Assembly (NCBI GenBank): GCA_964034945.1 | Contig: OZ035960.1 | Location: forward strand, 75,862,585 to 75,926,584 | Direction of reading: 5' to 3' | Source of the DNA: Chrysopilus asiliformis | Lineage: Eukaryota > Arthropoda > Insecta > Diptera > Rhagionidae | DNA: 64,000 bases | Shown: positions 1 through 11,486 of the stretch, piece after piece | Layout of the letters: each line of letters opens with the position of its first letter | Position numbering within the stretch: position 1 is the stretch's first letter | Made by a program: the position numbers and the translations under genes | The notes under the pieces: generated by a model | Told to the model about the DNA's origin: nothing | Seen by the model: the letters and a program-made list of their open reading frames with translations, nothing else | The model's database searches: none

Positions 1-426
1 GATTTTGATGTATGGGAGTTTTATGTAGAATCATATCCTAAATAACTTTTGTTCTTGGACTTTTTTGATAAGATGCACCGTTTTTGAGATATTCACAAAA
101 ACCGTTTTCGGTCGTATGGGGGGTACCCCCCCTAATGGTCCGTTTTTGCCCATTAACGAACTTGGCCTCGCATTTTACGAAAAACGGATCTACGCAAAAT
201 TTCAAGTCTCTAGCTCAATCCGTGCGCCCGCAATCCGCGCCACAGACAGACGGACAGACGGACAGACAGACGGACGGACAGACAGACGGACGGACATGCA
301 AAATTCAATTTTTTTTATCATTCTAAACACACTGGTGTAATTCATTTTTTTGTGCGATGACGGGATCTTGGCGTTACAAACGGTAAGGCAAAGTTAATAT
401 ACCCTTTGGTTTCACCATACGGGTAT
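1..426 (-). mobile_element. mini-me/DINE-like element copy 1 (cut by window start)
   Basis: This is a copy of the commonest repeat in the window. In its own orientation it starts ATACCCGTATGGTG, has a (GTCY)n microsatellite and continues into a conserved body; its 3' end lies before base 1. The organisation (5' ATACCCGT-type end, GTCY tract, conserved block, 3' hairpin) is that of dipteran mini-me/DINE-1, non-autonomous Helentron relatives. The open frames here, with RTDGQTDG repeats, are translations of the microsatellite, not genes. Confidence 0.8.
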
Positions 427-1414
427 AACAAAAATTAGCCCTCCAAGTTTTAAAAATATTAAATTTAAATGGTCTTTTCTGTTGTTTGGATGGTCATGTT
501 TTAGACAACAATTTTGGCAATAACCATATATACGACCTTACGAAGTCAATAATATTGTCTTTTATAAAAATAAAATTATTTCAATTTGTTAGAAATAATA
601 ATGAAAATAACACATCATTAATTCGAAAACAATTATCCCGCTTAATAATTTTTAGACATGAATAAATATGTATATTTAATTTTAAAGAATTTGTCGAAAA
701 ACATATTTATTAAAAATATCAATATTTGGTTAGGCAAATAATTTTGATATGTAAATATTTTAAGTATTTGAATAATAAATATCTCATATATTTTCATATT
801 AAGCTTTTTAAATACGTAAATAATAAATATCATGCATGTTTTTTATATTAAATAATTTTCCTTGTGTTTCTATTAAATATTAAATTCAAAATCTCTCGCC
901 AGGTAAGTGAATTAGTTGGCATTCCCATAACATTTCAAAAAAACATAAAGTTGGCACCACCAAATAGGCTTATGAAAATAGAGAAAGCATTAGTGTTTTT
1001 GACCCATTTCTTTATACGGGCTTTCCAAGTAAGGCGCATTGCATTCTATGGGATATATTTCTGTGGGCATTGCTCAAAAGTTGTATGAAACTTTTTTCTG
1101 AGAGGGGGTAGGGTATGTATTACCTTAAATCAGGGGTCATCAAAGTAACTGTCGCTCCCTTTACAATCAAAATTTATAACCACTAGAAATTAAAATACAG
1201 TTCAATGAAACACAACCTTCCACGGCAATGGCTTGACACGAACTGATTTAAAATTAAATACGTCATGCTAATAATGCACCGATTCCAACTCAAAGCACGA
1301 TTCGTTTTATTCCTGCGATCCGAAGCCGCAACACACAAGCATTTCAGCACACAATAAAAGGTCGATTATAGTGGCTACGCTGTTAAAGCCCATCTCTGTA
1401 TGATCCAGCCGAGC
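427..1414. other. AT-rich spacer, no feature recognised
   Basis: Very AT-rich sequence with no supported exon or transposon end. Short open frames at 642-833 and 864-1088 resemble nothing I know. Confidence 0.5.
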
Positions 1415-1589
1415 CACTAGCTCAGCGGTGGCCAACCCGCGGCCCGCGGGCCGCATGCGGCCCGAGACATTTGAATATGCGGCCCGCCAAATGATTTGAA
1501 ATTTACAAAAAAAAAAATATGTAACTAATAAAATACAAAATACTAAAACTGCTCATAAAGTTTATATGCAATTTTACAATTTAATTTTT

Positions 1590-2081
1590 ATACCCGTATG
1601 GTGAATCCAAAGCGTATATTAACTTAGCCTTATCGTTTGTAACGCCAAGATCCCGTCATTACACACAAAAATGAATTGCGCCAATGTGTTTAGAATGATA
1701 AAATAAATTAATTTGTGCATGTCCGTCCGTCTGTGGCGCGGAGCTACAGACTTGAAATTTTACGCAGATTCGTTTTTCGTAAAATGCGAGGCTAAGTTCG
1801 TTAATGGGCAAAAACGTTAATGGGTACCCCCCATAACAAATGAAAACGTTTTTTGCGAATATCTCAAAAACGGTGCCTCTTATCTAAAAAGTACAGGAAC
1901 AAAAGTTATTTAGAATATGATTCTACATAAAACTCCCATACCTCAAAATCCGATTGGAATAAATTTTAAAACATTTTCTTGGACAGTTTGACTTCAAAGT
2001 GGAATTTTGATATAACTTTCACTTAAATCACCATACGGGGTTTCAATAATTGCCAGATTGGCAGTTTTAGCTTTTGTTATG
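1590..2081 (+). mobile_element. mini-me/DINE-like copy 2, nested in the hAT element
   Basis: It begins ATACCCGTATGGTGAA after a T-run and ends at GTTATG, with a reduced GTCCGTCCGTCTG tract. The usual 3' hairpin (TTGCCA...TGGCA) is present but mutated. It lies wholly inside the hAT element, so it is younger than that element. Confidence 0.8.
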
Positions 2082-2164
2082 TTTTATTTTACATAAGTAC
2101 TACTCGTATATATTTACATAAGTCCATTTATACATATATTTGTTTGGCAAATATTTTTTTCTTA

Positions 2165-2500
2165 CCTCACGACTCCATTAGACACTTTTCCAGATTGGAT
2201 TTAAATCCAATCACGAAAAAGTCTAATGGAGACTCAAAAAATCTTGCATCATGATTTAAATCTCCTTACTGTCATGATTTTTTCGGCTACTGAAAAGTAG
2301 GATTTTTTTTGACATTTGTTCAGTCAAATTAGCTGATTTCTAGTTGGCTGCCCTGATTACCTCCTGGTTGACATTTCTAAGTACGCTATGGAGACACGAT
2401 AAATATGAAAAATCATGACCACGCGGTGATTTCTTTATTCGTCAAAATATGGCGTAGGGGAAAAAATCATGATTTTTAAAAGCCCAATGGAGTCGTGGGG
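2165..2500. mobile_element. PIF/Harbinger-like MITE (TTA target duplication)
   Basis: Terminal inverted repeats CCTCACGACTCCATTAG and, reversed, CCCCACGACTCCATTGG are flanked by TTA at 2162-2164 and 2501-2503. A three-base TWA-type duplication is typical of PIF/Harbinger. An 18-base palindrome, ATTGGATTTAAATCCAAT, lies near the left end. Confidence 0.7.
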
Positions 2501-2695
2501 TTATGCTCAACTTTTTGCATTTTGTTCTAAATTTTTTTTAAACCAAGTGACTGTTAAAAAACAACATAAAATATTATTTGAAAATTTTACTAAGAAACGG
2601 CGGTTATTCTATTTTTTCATGTGCGGCCCGCCAAAAAAAATGAATCATCAGATTGGCCCGTGGAACGATTTGGGTTGGCCAGGCCTGCACTAGCT

Positions 2696-3232
2696 GATGA
2701 TGCCTGCCTTAAATGAATGATCTCGAAGAGTAGATAAAAAAAATATTTAGCATAATGGGTTTACCACCACCCCACCCTTCGATTCGCACTCCCCTGGTAA
2801 GAGTAGAATTTTTGTCGGCGAAGGGAGGGGATTTTTTTTTCTAAAAACTGCGTTCTTTTGTCCCCATTTTATAATGGAAACAATTACTTCAATATCTTAA
2901 TCCGTTCTAAAACTACATCAAAAAGTTTCAGACACTTTCGAGCAAATAATCGAAAAATCGAATACAATAAGTGCAGAATATGTTGGATAATTTAAAAAAA
3001 AATTGGCTTCAAAAAATATAAAAACTCCCTTGAATCTTATTTGAACATTAAATTTATTTATTACTGCTTTCTTTCGTTCTATAAAAATATCTGATGTGAA
3101 CAGCACATTATTTTCTTATAGAAAATCTACGTTCCTGCGCAATTATCTCCTTCTTCTATCATGAGCATATAGTCATAGCTTTATCATAGGGGGAGTTAAG
3201 TGTAGAACAGAGCTGTCACCTAATTGCCACAT
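2696..3232. other. Unassigned AT-rich sequence
   Basis: No inverted ends, repeats shared with the rest of the window, or convincing exons were seen here. Confidence 0.5.
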
Positions 3233-3235
3233 TAA

Positions 3236-3755
3236 TGACGTTTTCGACTGGCAGATTCAGGGCAGATTCAGAGCACGCTCTACCCCAGTTTAGAGCAAGG
3301 TATTTCGAGCAGATCTCGAGTAGATTTCGAGCACCTCTGCTTGGGAGTCGAGCATTTCTCAAAGAACAAGAAGAAGCATAAAACAAATTAAAATTAATTT
3401 TGATATATTCCCCTTAATTTGACACTGCACTAATATATTTCTGACCAAATGAAATTCTTCTTCACTAGATGAAGAAGAATCCAAGAAATCAAAATCATAA
3501 ATATCTTCCATTTACGATTCCACACGATTTTGTTAGCCTTAACCTCAAAAGAGCAACTCAAATCTGACTACATTAGGCAGATCACAAAATTGCTCGAAAA
3601 ATGCTCTTTTAGTGCTCGCATACGGAGTACTTGCGTCACTCGAACACGTAACTCTTTTTCGAGCGATCAAAAAATCTCAGTCGAACACAAGATCTCAGAG
3701 TGAGCAAATTTAGAGCAACTTCAGAGCAAAAAGAGCATGCCAGTCGAAAACGCCA
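3236..3755. mobile_element. PIF/Harbinger-like MITE rich in AGAGCA motifs
   Basis: Inverted ends TGACGTTTTCGACTGGCA and, reversed, TGGCGTTTTCGACTGGCA are flanked by TAA at 3233-3235 and 3756-3758. Both subterminal regions are full of GAGCA/TGCTC motifs, which may be transposase-binding repeats (inference). There is no coding capacity. Confidence 0.75.
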
Positions 3756-3890
3756 TAAGTTTTTTACACCAAACCGCTGTCCGCATTGTAACATAAAAAA
3801 CTAACAAATCATAAAAGAAAGAAATTTTTATTTTAGTTTTTATTCATTCAGACTATTCTAAAATGAAAAGCTGCCAAACTCAATGGCTAA

Positions 3891-4365
3891 AACGGTCCCT
3901 ACATGTTCAATCTTGCAGTCAATCATCGCATGCTGTGACAGCATTTTGAACGTCTATGGTGATGCTGTCATGCAAAATTCCATGACTGCCAACATGCTGG
4001 CCAATATCAAAATCATTTTGATATTTTTGAGGGAGCTTTGTGAATGACAGCATGTGTATGGCGATGCTGTCAACCATTTCGTCATTTCAAAGGAATTTTT
4101 AGTAGTGAAAAGATGTCGCATATAATAGACAAAGTTTTTTGGGAATCCTTTTTCGAGTTATATAGACAAAGAAGTGAGTTGTGGATGACGAAAAGCGAAA
4201 AATATAAGGACAAAAATTTTTTAAATTGATATTTGTGCTTGTGTGCTGTGGGTTTGGCTGTTTCGAATAAAATGATGCTTGTGTGCATGATTGAGCGTCT
4301 AGTACAAATAAGCTTTTTGCTGTGACAGCATGATTGACTGCAGGATTGAACGTGTAGGGGCCGCT
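3891..4365 (+). mobile_element. PIF/Harbinger-like MITE, first of an opposed pair
   Basis: The ends are AACGGTCCCTACATGTTCAA and, reversed, AGCGGCCCCTACACGTTCAA, flanked by TAA at 3888-3890 and 4366-4368. Inside, a short plus-strand frame reads VFWESFFELYRQRSELW, then KSEKYKDK, resembling the start of a MADF (Myb/SANT-like) DNA-binding domain as found in PIF/Harbinger accessory proteins. The frame is too short to be functional. Confidence 0.8.
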
Positions 4366-4380
4366 TAACACGGCTAGTAA

Positions 4381-4793
4381 AGTGGCCCCTACACGTTCAA
4401 TCTTGCAGTCAATCATGCTGTCACAGCAAAAAGCTTATTTGCACTAGACGCTCAATCATGCACGCAAGCATCACTTATTTCGAAACAGCCAAACCGACAG
4501 CACACAACACTTAATGTAAATTTAAAAAAAACTTAATATAAAACAACACTTAATATAAATTTAAAAAAATTTTGTCCTTATATTTTTCACTTTCCGTCGT
4601 CCACAACTCACTTCTTTGTCGATATAACTCGAAAAAGGATTCCCAAAAAACTTTATCTTTTATATGCGACACCTTTTCACTACAAAAAATTACACTGAAA
4701 TGACGAATTGATTGACAGCATCGCCATACACGTTCAAGTATGCTGTCACAGCATGCAATGATTGACTGCAAGATTGAACGTGTAGGGACCGCT
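4381..4793 (-). mobile_element. PIF/Harbinger-like MITE, second of an opposed pair
   Basis: This copy is of the same family as the element at 3891-4365 but in reverse orientation, with ends AGTGGCCCCTACACGTTC and TAA at 4378-4380 and 4794-4796. Only nine bases lie between the two target duplications, so the pair forms a large imperfect palindrome. The same MADF-like fragment is on the minus strand (around 4570-4660). Confidence 0.8.
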
Positions 4794-4796
4794 TAA

Positions 4797-5304
4797 TCGG
4801 GGATAGCTAAATCTTGTGTTCCTTATTAACAAAACTTGCGGCCCATGATTGCCAACGTAGCGATTAGCCCGTAGCGTAAGGCATAGCAGCGACCAGGGCA
4901 AAACCTGTATTCGGCGACTCTCCATTTGTAAAGACGACCAATCAAGGAAAAGAGGTTTATCTTAAAATGTTCCTTAATTTTTCGGTATGCAACAAAAATT
5001 GCTCCGCAGGCAAAATTTTTATTAAAACAGGCAGAATTGCGCTGCAGGGGAAAATTTTTAACTGTCAAGGTCAAATGCAACCTTTTAAGTGCCAAGGTCC
5101 AATAATAATCAATGTTTCCACACCGTCGTCTTTTTCACCGTACGCAGTCCTTTATTTAATGAAGTCGGGAGATTTTTTCTAAATTCGGGGCAACATAATG
5201 CAGCTCCAGAAAAGCAGCATTAGGACATATCAAAAGATATCCCGAACACCTCAAATAGACGACAATGTCTGCATAAAAACGAGAAAACAAATAAACTACA
5301 AGAC
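4797..5304. other. Unassigned spacer
   Basis: No element ends or exons recognised; the open frames on both strands overlap each other and look like chance. Confidence 0.45.
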
Positions 5305-5414
5305 TAAGGCCCTTATTATGATTGTCAATTCACAATTGATAGTTGATAATTATCAACTAAGTTGATACATCGGTATTACGAATGTCAATCGGTGTCAACT
5401 TTATTGATAGCTGT

Positions 5415-6701
5415 TTGTAATTATAGACCTATTGCTAAATTGTCATCCATTCCTAAGCTATTTGAGTCTATTATCTGTTCTGTGTTACAGTTTCATATAA
5501 GCTCTATCATTACTCCGCAGCAACACGGATTTCTAAAAGGTCGATCTACTGAAACAAATTTAGTTCAATTTACATCTTTCTGCCAAAATATCGTCGAGAA
5601 TGGGCTGCAGGTCGACTGCATATATACTGATTTAGCCAAAGCATTTGACTCAATTTCGCATAAAATTTTGTTGTTTAAGCTTTCTGTTCTGGGTTTTCCC
5701 CCATTATTTCTCAAGTGGTTAAACTCTTACCTTTGTGATCGTACTCAAAGAGTTTGTTTTCGAGGGAAAACTTCGAAAACTATATATAATATTTCTGGTG
5801 TACCTCAGGGAAGCCATCTGGGTCCGATGCTTTTCGTGTTATATGTGAATGACATTTATTTGATTATAAAAAATAGCTCTATTTTGCTCTTTGCTGACGA
5901 TATGAAAATATACCGCCCTATTCGTGACATAAATGACTGTGTACTTTTATCGAATGACTTTGAAAATTTTTATGTGTGGTGTAAAAAAAACTTTATGTTA
6001 CTAAACGTTGACAAGTGCTCTGTCCTTAGTTATGGTAGGAAGAAAAGATTTTTTTTTATGACTATACCCATGAAGGGACTGATCTGTTCAGGCTTCAACA
6101 AATTAAGGACCTTGGTGTAATTTTTGACGTTTCTCTTACTTTTGTTGATCATATAAATTCTATTTTGAGTCGAGCTAATTCCCTCATGGGCTGTATCAAG
6201 AGGTGGTCTAGGGAATTTTCTGACCCTTTTGTCACCAAATCCTTATACTGCTCTCTGGTTCGTCCAATATTAGAATATTGTTCTGTAGTTTGGGACCCTT
6301 TCTATGCGATACATTGTGATCGTATAGAGAAGGTGCAAAGGAGATTTAGTCGTTTTGCGCTGAAGGGACTGCCCTGGAACAACGTCTTAAGTCTACCTCC
6401 TTATGCAGATCGACTTGCGCTGCTAAATTTAAAAACTTTAAAAGAAAGAAGGAGTATCACAAACACTACCTTTATGTTCAAATTGTTAACGGGACTGATT
6501 AGCTCGCCTCAAATATTAGAAAATATATCTATACTTACTCCTTCTCGTCCACGTAGATGTCATAATTTTCTTCATGTTGCTATCCATCGTACAAACTATG
6601 GTCTTAACGAACCTATATCCAACATATGCCGTAATTTCAATTTGAAATTTCAAAATATTGATTTTAACAATAGTTTGGAGCTTCTGAAGAGTAAGCTTTA
6701 A
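5415..6701 (+). pseudogene. Non-LTR retrotransposon reverse transcriptase, 5'-truncated and frameshifted
   Basis: The reading frame enters at NYRPIAKLSSIPKLFESII, the reverse transcriptase fingers. It then shows TDLAKAFDS with the first catalytic Asp, GVPQGS, and FADD with the catalytic Asp pair (about 5890-5901). A frameshift near the T-run at about 6050-6058 moves the rest into another frame, which continues through IFDVSLTFVDHI and SLVRPILEYCSVVWDP to a stop at 6701. The motifs fit the Jockey/CR1-like group. The endonuclease is missing, as expected for a 5'-truncated copy. An AATAATAATAAATAAATAA-type tail follows at about 6757-6778. It sits inside the PIF-like copy A. It could not make active enzyme as it stands. 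Confidence 0.85.
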
Positions 6702-7050
6702 TATGTTATTGTAAATAATTTTAATCAGTAATCAGTATTTTGATGAAATTTGTAAAATAATAATAATAAATAAATAAACCGTTTTCAGCGACCACGAATT
6801 TATGGTTAATAGGATAAGGAAGATAACAATTTTCCGGTTTATTTGTGTGTTAGTTTTCTTTGATGAAAATGAGGCTACAGGTCAAAAAATATTTTGCAAA
6901 TAAGGATTTTAAGAGATAACACCATCCCATTAAAATTGAATAGTCGGCAGGATTTTGTTTGGTTATATTTCCCAGACAGCTATGGCAAAATAGAGTATTT
7001 TTCAGTCTTATACACGATTCCAGGCTATCATAGAACCGGACGATCCAAAC

Positions 7051-7455
7051 TAGGAATGTCAAAAAAGAACCGGTTAAACCGGTTACCCGGTGTTTTTTTA
7101 ACACGGTTATACCCGGTGTAAAACCGTTCAAAAAAACCGATCATTTTTTTTGCACGGAAAAATAATTTTAAACCAATTTTCGTGCAACTGATTTGTTATA
7201 AACACTTCTTTTTAGGCACTCTAAACCAAATACAATATTATATTGTGCCATTTATGGCCTCTTAATGGATTATATGGCACTTCACGTCGATTGTTTGTAT
7301 TATAGTGTATTTGTTGCGTCTAAGACCTAAGCTACCCAATTTGAACAAAACGGTTTTTCGGTTTTTTAATAACCGGTTTTTTGGACCCGGTTAAACCGAA
7401 GTCTTAAAAACCGGTTTCACCGAAAACCGGTTTTTTCAAAAATTTGACATCCCTA
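7051..7455. mobile_element. hAT MITE with CCGGTT motifs, nested in copy A
   Basis: The ends are TAGGAATGTCAAAA and, reversed, TAGGGATGTCAAAT, flanked by the 8-base duplication ATCCAAAC (7043-7050 and 7456-7463), which fits the hAT pattern nTnnnnAn. Subterminal repeats of AACCGGTT lie at both ends. It has no coding capacity. Confidence 0.85.
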
Positions 7456-7463
7456 ATCCAAAC

Positions 7464-7724
7464 TAAATAATTATCAGCGATTTGCTCCCATTTATTTTTG
7501 GCATCAAGTTTAGAACATATTCCTTTTACTATTATTGGATTTTTTTCTGTCAGCACCACTAATTTATTTAGATGGTTTCTGTTGATGACTCGAAAATGAT
7601 ATTTTATAATATTTTTTAATTGCAGAGATCTTTTTGACAACATCTTAACTAAACCAAAGTTCACAATTGACTTTTTGATAAACGTCAAAATCATTTCATT
7701 CACAATGTTGAATAATTTTATCAA
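7464..7724 (-). pseudogene. Myb/SANT-like DNA-binding protein fragment (PIF element copy A)
   Basis: The minus-strand frame contains MLSKRSLQLKNIIKYHF, then NKLVVLTEKNPIIVKG and NKWEQIADNYLV, resembling the insect Myb/SANT-like domain (LxxxVExxP...W..IA). PIF/Harbinger elements usually carry such a second protein beside the transposase. The frame is cut off by the hAT MITE. About 88 residues are identical to the frame in copy B at 11487-11750, indicating that the two copies separated recently. Assignment is by motif resemblance only. Confidence 0.5.
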
Positions 7725-8006
7725 TCAGTATTCGTAATATCAAAAGTTGTTTCAGTTTATAAATTTTAACAAGTGTCAATCGTTGATAGTTGACACTCAT
7801 AATAGGGGCCTAAATTCAGTCGTTGTTGTCGCTACGCTATCCACACTCCCTTCGCGTTTGATATAGTCTCTCTTTTTGCGCACTACAACCGGTTTCCGGT
7901 CTTGATCTCCCGCAATATCTCTCGGCAGAGGTCCCGGTCACGTGCCGATATCCCCCAGTTTTCAATCCCAATTGTCTTCGCATCCGGATCAACGCTGCTG
8001 TCAGTC

Positions 8007-8515
8007 TTTCTTGTCTGTCTGTCAGTCTGTTATGCCTGGAGCCCAATGAACGCAACGCGAACGCAGAAGCTGTCACTTACAAGTTTGTTCCATAGACATA
8101 ATTTGAAGTGAGCACAGTGAACGCAGTGAACGCAACTACAACGCAAAAGTTTGCAAACTTCTAACTTTACCGCAGCAATTCTGCGTTGACAGTTCATAAA
8201 GTGAGGTTGGGGAAATGTTGTTCGAGGAAAAATTGATAGCCTTAGTGCAATAACATACAAATAACAAAGATAAAGACCAACAAAGCAAATTATAGCTTCG
8301 AAATTATCCATTTGTGTAATTTTGCCAACTTTATACCACTTTATATTATGTCACTTGTACTACTTCACGAGATGCCATTGGGCTTTGCCGCTGAAATGTT
8401 GCGCTGCGTGACAGTTCACAGCGTTGGAGTTGCGTTCGCGTTGCGTTCATTGGGCTCCAGAGGTCAGTCTGTCAGTCTGTCAGTAGTCTGTCTGTCTGTC
8501 AGTCTTTCTGAAAAT
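8007..8515 (+). repeat. GTCT/GTCA low-complexity tract split by an inverted-repeat element
   Basis: Short CTGTCAGT/GTCTGTCT tracts at 8007-8032 and 8461-8515 flank the element at 8037-8460, as if the element had inserted into one tract. Confidence 0.5.
8037..8460. mobile_element. Inverted-repeat MITE rich in AACGCAACGCGAACGC
   Basis: Both ends carry CTGGAGCCCAATGAACGCAA (right end reversed), and the inverted match continues through CGCGAACGC. No clear target duplication is visible, so the superfamily is not assigned. Overlapping open frames are by-products. Confidence 0.65.
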
Positions 8516-8741
8516 CTGTTACTCTGTGTACAAGATTTCTCAAAAGCTAATAGAGGTAGGGCCATAAAATTTTACATGTGTGTTTGGTACTGGAATGGGA
8601 CGATCTTGTCAACTTTTGGTGGAAGTCTTGTAACCGCAAGTAACCAAAATGGCTGTTTTAAAAATCTCAATTTGGTTTTTATTTATTTATTTCGAAACTA
8701 TGCGTTTTTCAGTAATCTTATGTAAGGTAAAGGTTGGAGAC

Positions 8742-9434
8742 AATCACCCTTGTTCTGAGATACGGCGTTAGCCCGCTAAACGTAACGCATTCGATTCGAT
8801 TCGCTACGCGATCGGTGTTCTGAAAAACGGCGTTTGCTGTTTAAAAATACGGCAAACATCGCATGCAAACGCAGTGTCAAAAATCAGCTGGTTGTATTTA
8901 TTTCTTGGTTATGCAAGTAAAAACGTTTGATTGGAGTTTGAAAATGGATTTAACACTCCTATTATATTTGTTAATGAGGCAGGACGAGGTAAATTCACTG
9001 AGAAACCAAAGAAGATTATTGAGAGATTCTTCGAACAAAATGAAGTTAAGTGAAGACTCGTAACTATACTTTCATTTTGTCGATCAATAGGTTCAATTGT
9101 GAAGTATTTGTTGAACTTTGAGTTCCCCTCCTATTTGAAAAAAAAACGGTTTATTAATCATGATTCATAAAATTGAAAAAATATTTGCCCAACTTGCATT
9201 TTGTCAATCACGGCCAACACCAAACGCGAGAAAACTCAAGTGAGCAATTTAACCTCAAATATCAGCTCCCGGCGAATCTCAAAACAACGAAAATCGAATA
9301 GAATCGAATGCGTTCCTGCCCGTTGAACTGAAACGAAACGTCGCGTTTTCCAGAACACCAAAAATGAAATGTCGAGTACCAAGCGAGTGAATATCGAATA
9401 AACTAACGTAACGCCGGGTTCCAGAACAGGGGTG
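8742..9434 (+). mobile_element. Probable PIF/Harbinger deletion derivative
   Basis: Inverted ends TCACCCTTGTTCTGAGA and, reversed, TTCACCCCTGTTCTGGA are followed at both ends by GGCGTTA; exact edges and target duplication are unclear. It encloses a fragment resembling the start of a Harbinger transposase. Confidence 0.55.
8944..9063 (+). pseudogene. HARBI1-like transposase N-terminal fragment
   Basis: The frame reads MDLTLLLYLLMRQDEVNS, then NQRRLLRDSSNKMKLSED and a stop. R-R-x-L-R-D-x-S-N is typical of the N-terminal part of insect PIF/Harbinger transposases. The catalytic DDE domain is absent, so this is the remnant of an internal deletion. Confidence 0.5.
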
Positions 9435-10236
9435 AATAAAATTTCCTGCGTTTTTGGCTTATAATGGAACTGCGTATCTCAAGTCTTTATCGAGATATTT
9501 CGTTATTTCGACGAAATCAGTTTTTTGCTATTATCTCGACAAAAATCGGGTTTTTGGCAGAGATGAATTAACACGCTCGTGACATTTGCTTTTTCAACTT
9601 TTATTACATTTGGACATCGTGTACCACACTAGCGATTTGTTTTCTGGCGGTTGTGCGCCATCGGTGGTACACGGTGCGTGTTTTTATATTACTTCATAAA
9701 ATACTGACAATTTATGTTAAAACTATGTTTTTATACTTACGACTGTCAGGAATATTCAAAAATCGATTGCACTATGGATTTACCACCAATGGTGCATGAT
9801 GTCACGAACGTATTAAGGAGAAAAGTATTCCCGATAATATATATATTTTTAACTAATTTAATTGTGCAGAAACGTAGATTTTGTATAAGAACATAATGTG
9901 CTGTTCACATTAGATATTATTTTTAATCTCCTTTAAAGGATACACCAATTTATTTTGTATCTCGATTCTATCATACTCGTAAGTTATTGTTTTTAATCGA
10001 TGAAAAATCCAAAGGCAAGAAACAGTAAATCCTTGGTTCGACTAAGATCATATTTTTGAATTTTTCAGGGACAACGGATTTTTTTGAAGTGAAAACTTCT
10101 TTAGCGGCGTTGTGAGTGATTTCAAACTCGATGAAGCGAAAAAGCGACAGTAAAAAGAGATAGGATATTTTAGCCTGCGAGAAAATGAGATAGAATACAG
10201 ATGGGTGCCGGTCAATTTATCGTAAACAAGAGTGTT
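9435..10236. other. Unassigned spacer
   Basis: No coding or transposon signature. A short imperfect inverted repeat (CGTGTACCAC at 9618-9627, GGTGGTACACGG at 9663-9674) is the only structure noted. Confidence 0.45.
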
Positions 10237-10258
10237 GGGAAGGGGAAGGGGGGAAGGG
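10237..10258 (+). promoter_or_regulatory. Predicted G-quadruplex motif
   Basis: Four G-tracts of 3, 4, 6 and 3 guanines are separated each time by AA, satisfying the simple G3+N1-7 rule, inside a longer purine-rich stretch (about 10231-10304). It lies about 80 bases before the 5' end of the Helitron at 10338. Any function is unknown. Confidence 0.5.
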
Positions 10259-10337
10259 AGAAGTGTTAGGAGGGAGGAAGTGGAGAGAGGAGGCGATAAA
10301 TTACTGATGTTTCGTCATACATTACAATATATACATA

Positions 10338-11094
10338 TCTATATATATAAAAATGGATGTTTTATTGTTTGTCTGTTTGCCTGTCTGCCTGAGATTACAA
10401 AACTCAAAAACTACTGGACCGATTTTTATGCGGTTTTTTGAAAAATGGTCTATGTTGCCAGGAGCAGGTTTTTAGCTATGTACATTTTCAAAATTCGAAA
10501 CGGAAGGTCCTGTAAGGATAATGAAAATATCCTTTTTATCATTTTTCCCGGAAAAATTGGCACTATGGGGTTTTTGGGGTCGCTGATCACGAATCCGGTA
10601 TTAGATTTTCAAAATTCGAAACGGAAGGTCCTGTAAGGATAATGAAAATATCCTTTTTCCCATTTTTCCCCGGAAAAATTGGCACTATGGGGTTTTTGGG
10701 GTCGCTGATCACGAATCCGGTGTTGGAATTTCAAAATTTGAAACGGAAGGTCCTGTAAGGATAACGAAAATATCCTTTTTCCCATTTTTCCCGGAAAAAT
10801 TGGCACTATGGGGTTTTTGGGGTCGCTGATCACGAATCCGGCATTAGATTTTCAAAATTCGAAACGGAAGGTCCTGTAAGGATAATGAAAATATCCTTTT
10901 TCCCATTTTTCCCCGGAAAAATTGGCACTATGGGGTTTTTGGGGTCGCTGATCACGAATCCGGTATTAGATTTTCAAAATTCGAAACGAAAGGTCCTGTA
11001 AGGATAAATATCCTTTTTCCCGTTTTTCCTCGGAAAAATCGGCATAAGGGGATTTTTGGGGTCGCTGATCATGAATCCGGTATTAGATTTTCAA
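10338..11094 (+). mobile_element. Helitron H1, short copy with about five 122-base monomers
   Basis: It starts TCTATATATATAAAAATGG, followed by a GTTTGTCTGTTTG tract and AACTACTGGACCGATTTTTA, as in many insect Helitrons. About five tandem monomers follow, then the copy breaks off without the CTAG end. It has no coding capacity; open frames across it are translations of the repeats. Confidence 0.8.
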
Positions 11095-11400
11095 TAAAAA
11101 TATAATATGACTTTTGAACTTGGTACCAATATTATAATAAATAAACGCTATAACTATCCCACACCTGATACCGCATTCGTCTCATTCTCTCGCTGTTTAG
11201 TTTTCCTAAGGTTTCACTTCTACCGCGTGTGCACTGCACACACATGTTTTTTTTTTAACTGAAATTATAAGCCACTTAAATAGTAATAAATAGCCAAAAC
11301 TCAAAATTTTGCTGTAACTGCATGTGAAATGCAATGTATTTTACCCAGCATTATTTCTCATTTCAATTTAGAGACTTCGTCGCTAGATCTAGCGACTTTT
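11095..11400. other. Spacer between Helitron H1 and PIF-like copy B
   Basis: AT-rich sequence with no recognised gene or element end. CTAGATCTAG near 11383 is a small palindrome. Confidence 0.45.
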
Positions 11401-11486
11401 GGCCCCTATTATGAATGTCAAATTTTAACGATTGATACTTAACAAAATTTATCAACTGAAACAACTTTTGGTATTACGAATACTGA

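Larger units (their letters stand above)
1423..2687. mobile_element. Non-autonomous hAT element with nested insertions
   Basis: The left end reads CAGCGGTGGCCAACCCGCGG and the right end, reversed, CAGGCCTGGCCAACCC. Both are flanked by the 8-base duplication CACTAGCT (1415-1422 and 2688-2695), the hAT hallmark. GCGGCCCGC-rich subterminal segments lie just inside each end (1476-1490, 2622-2635). It has no transposase and carries a mini-me copy and a PIF-like MITE inside. Confidence 0.85.
5308..7810 (-). mobile_element. PIF/Harbinger-like element, copy A (interrupted)
   Basis: The inverted ends are GGCCCTTATTATGATTGTC and, reversed, GGCCCCTATTATGAGTGTC. They are flanked by TAA at 5305-5307 and 7811-7813. 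It contains a Myb/SANT-like gene fragment, a nested hAT MITE and a nested non-LTR retrotransposon. A second copy lies inverted at 11401-12493 and lacks the retrotransposon, so it serves as a paralogous empty site. Confidence 0.8.

Noticed and set aside
7404..7463. C-terminal part of the 106-residue minus-strand frame
   Set aside because: This end of the frame runs into the nested hAT MITE, so its residues after NYLV are not part of the Myb-like protein.
7837..8311. Basic and Cys-rich frames on both strands
   Set aside because: They arise from the AACGCAACGCG inverted repeat and GTCT tract; no domain is recognisable.
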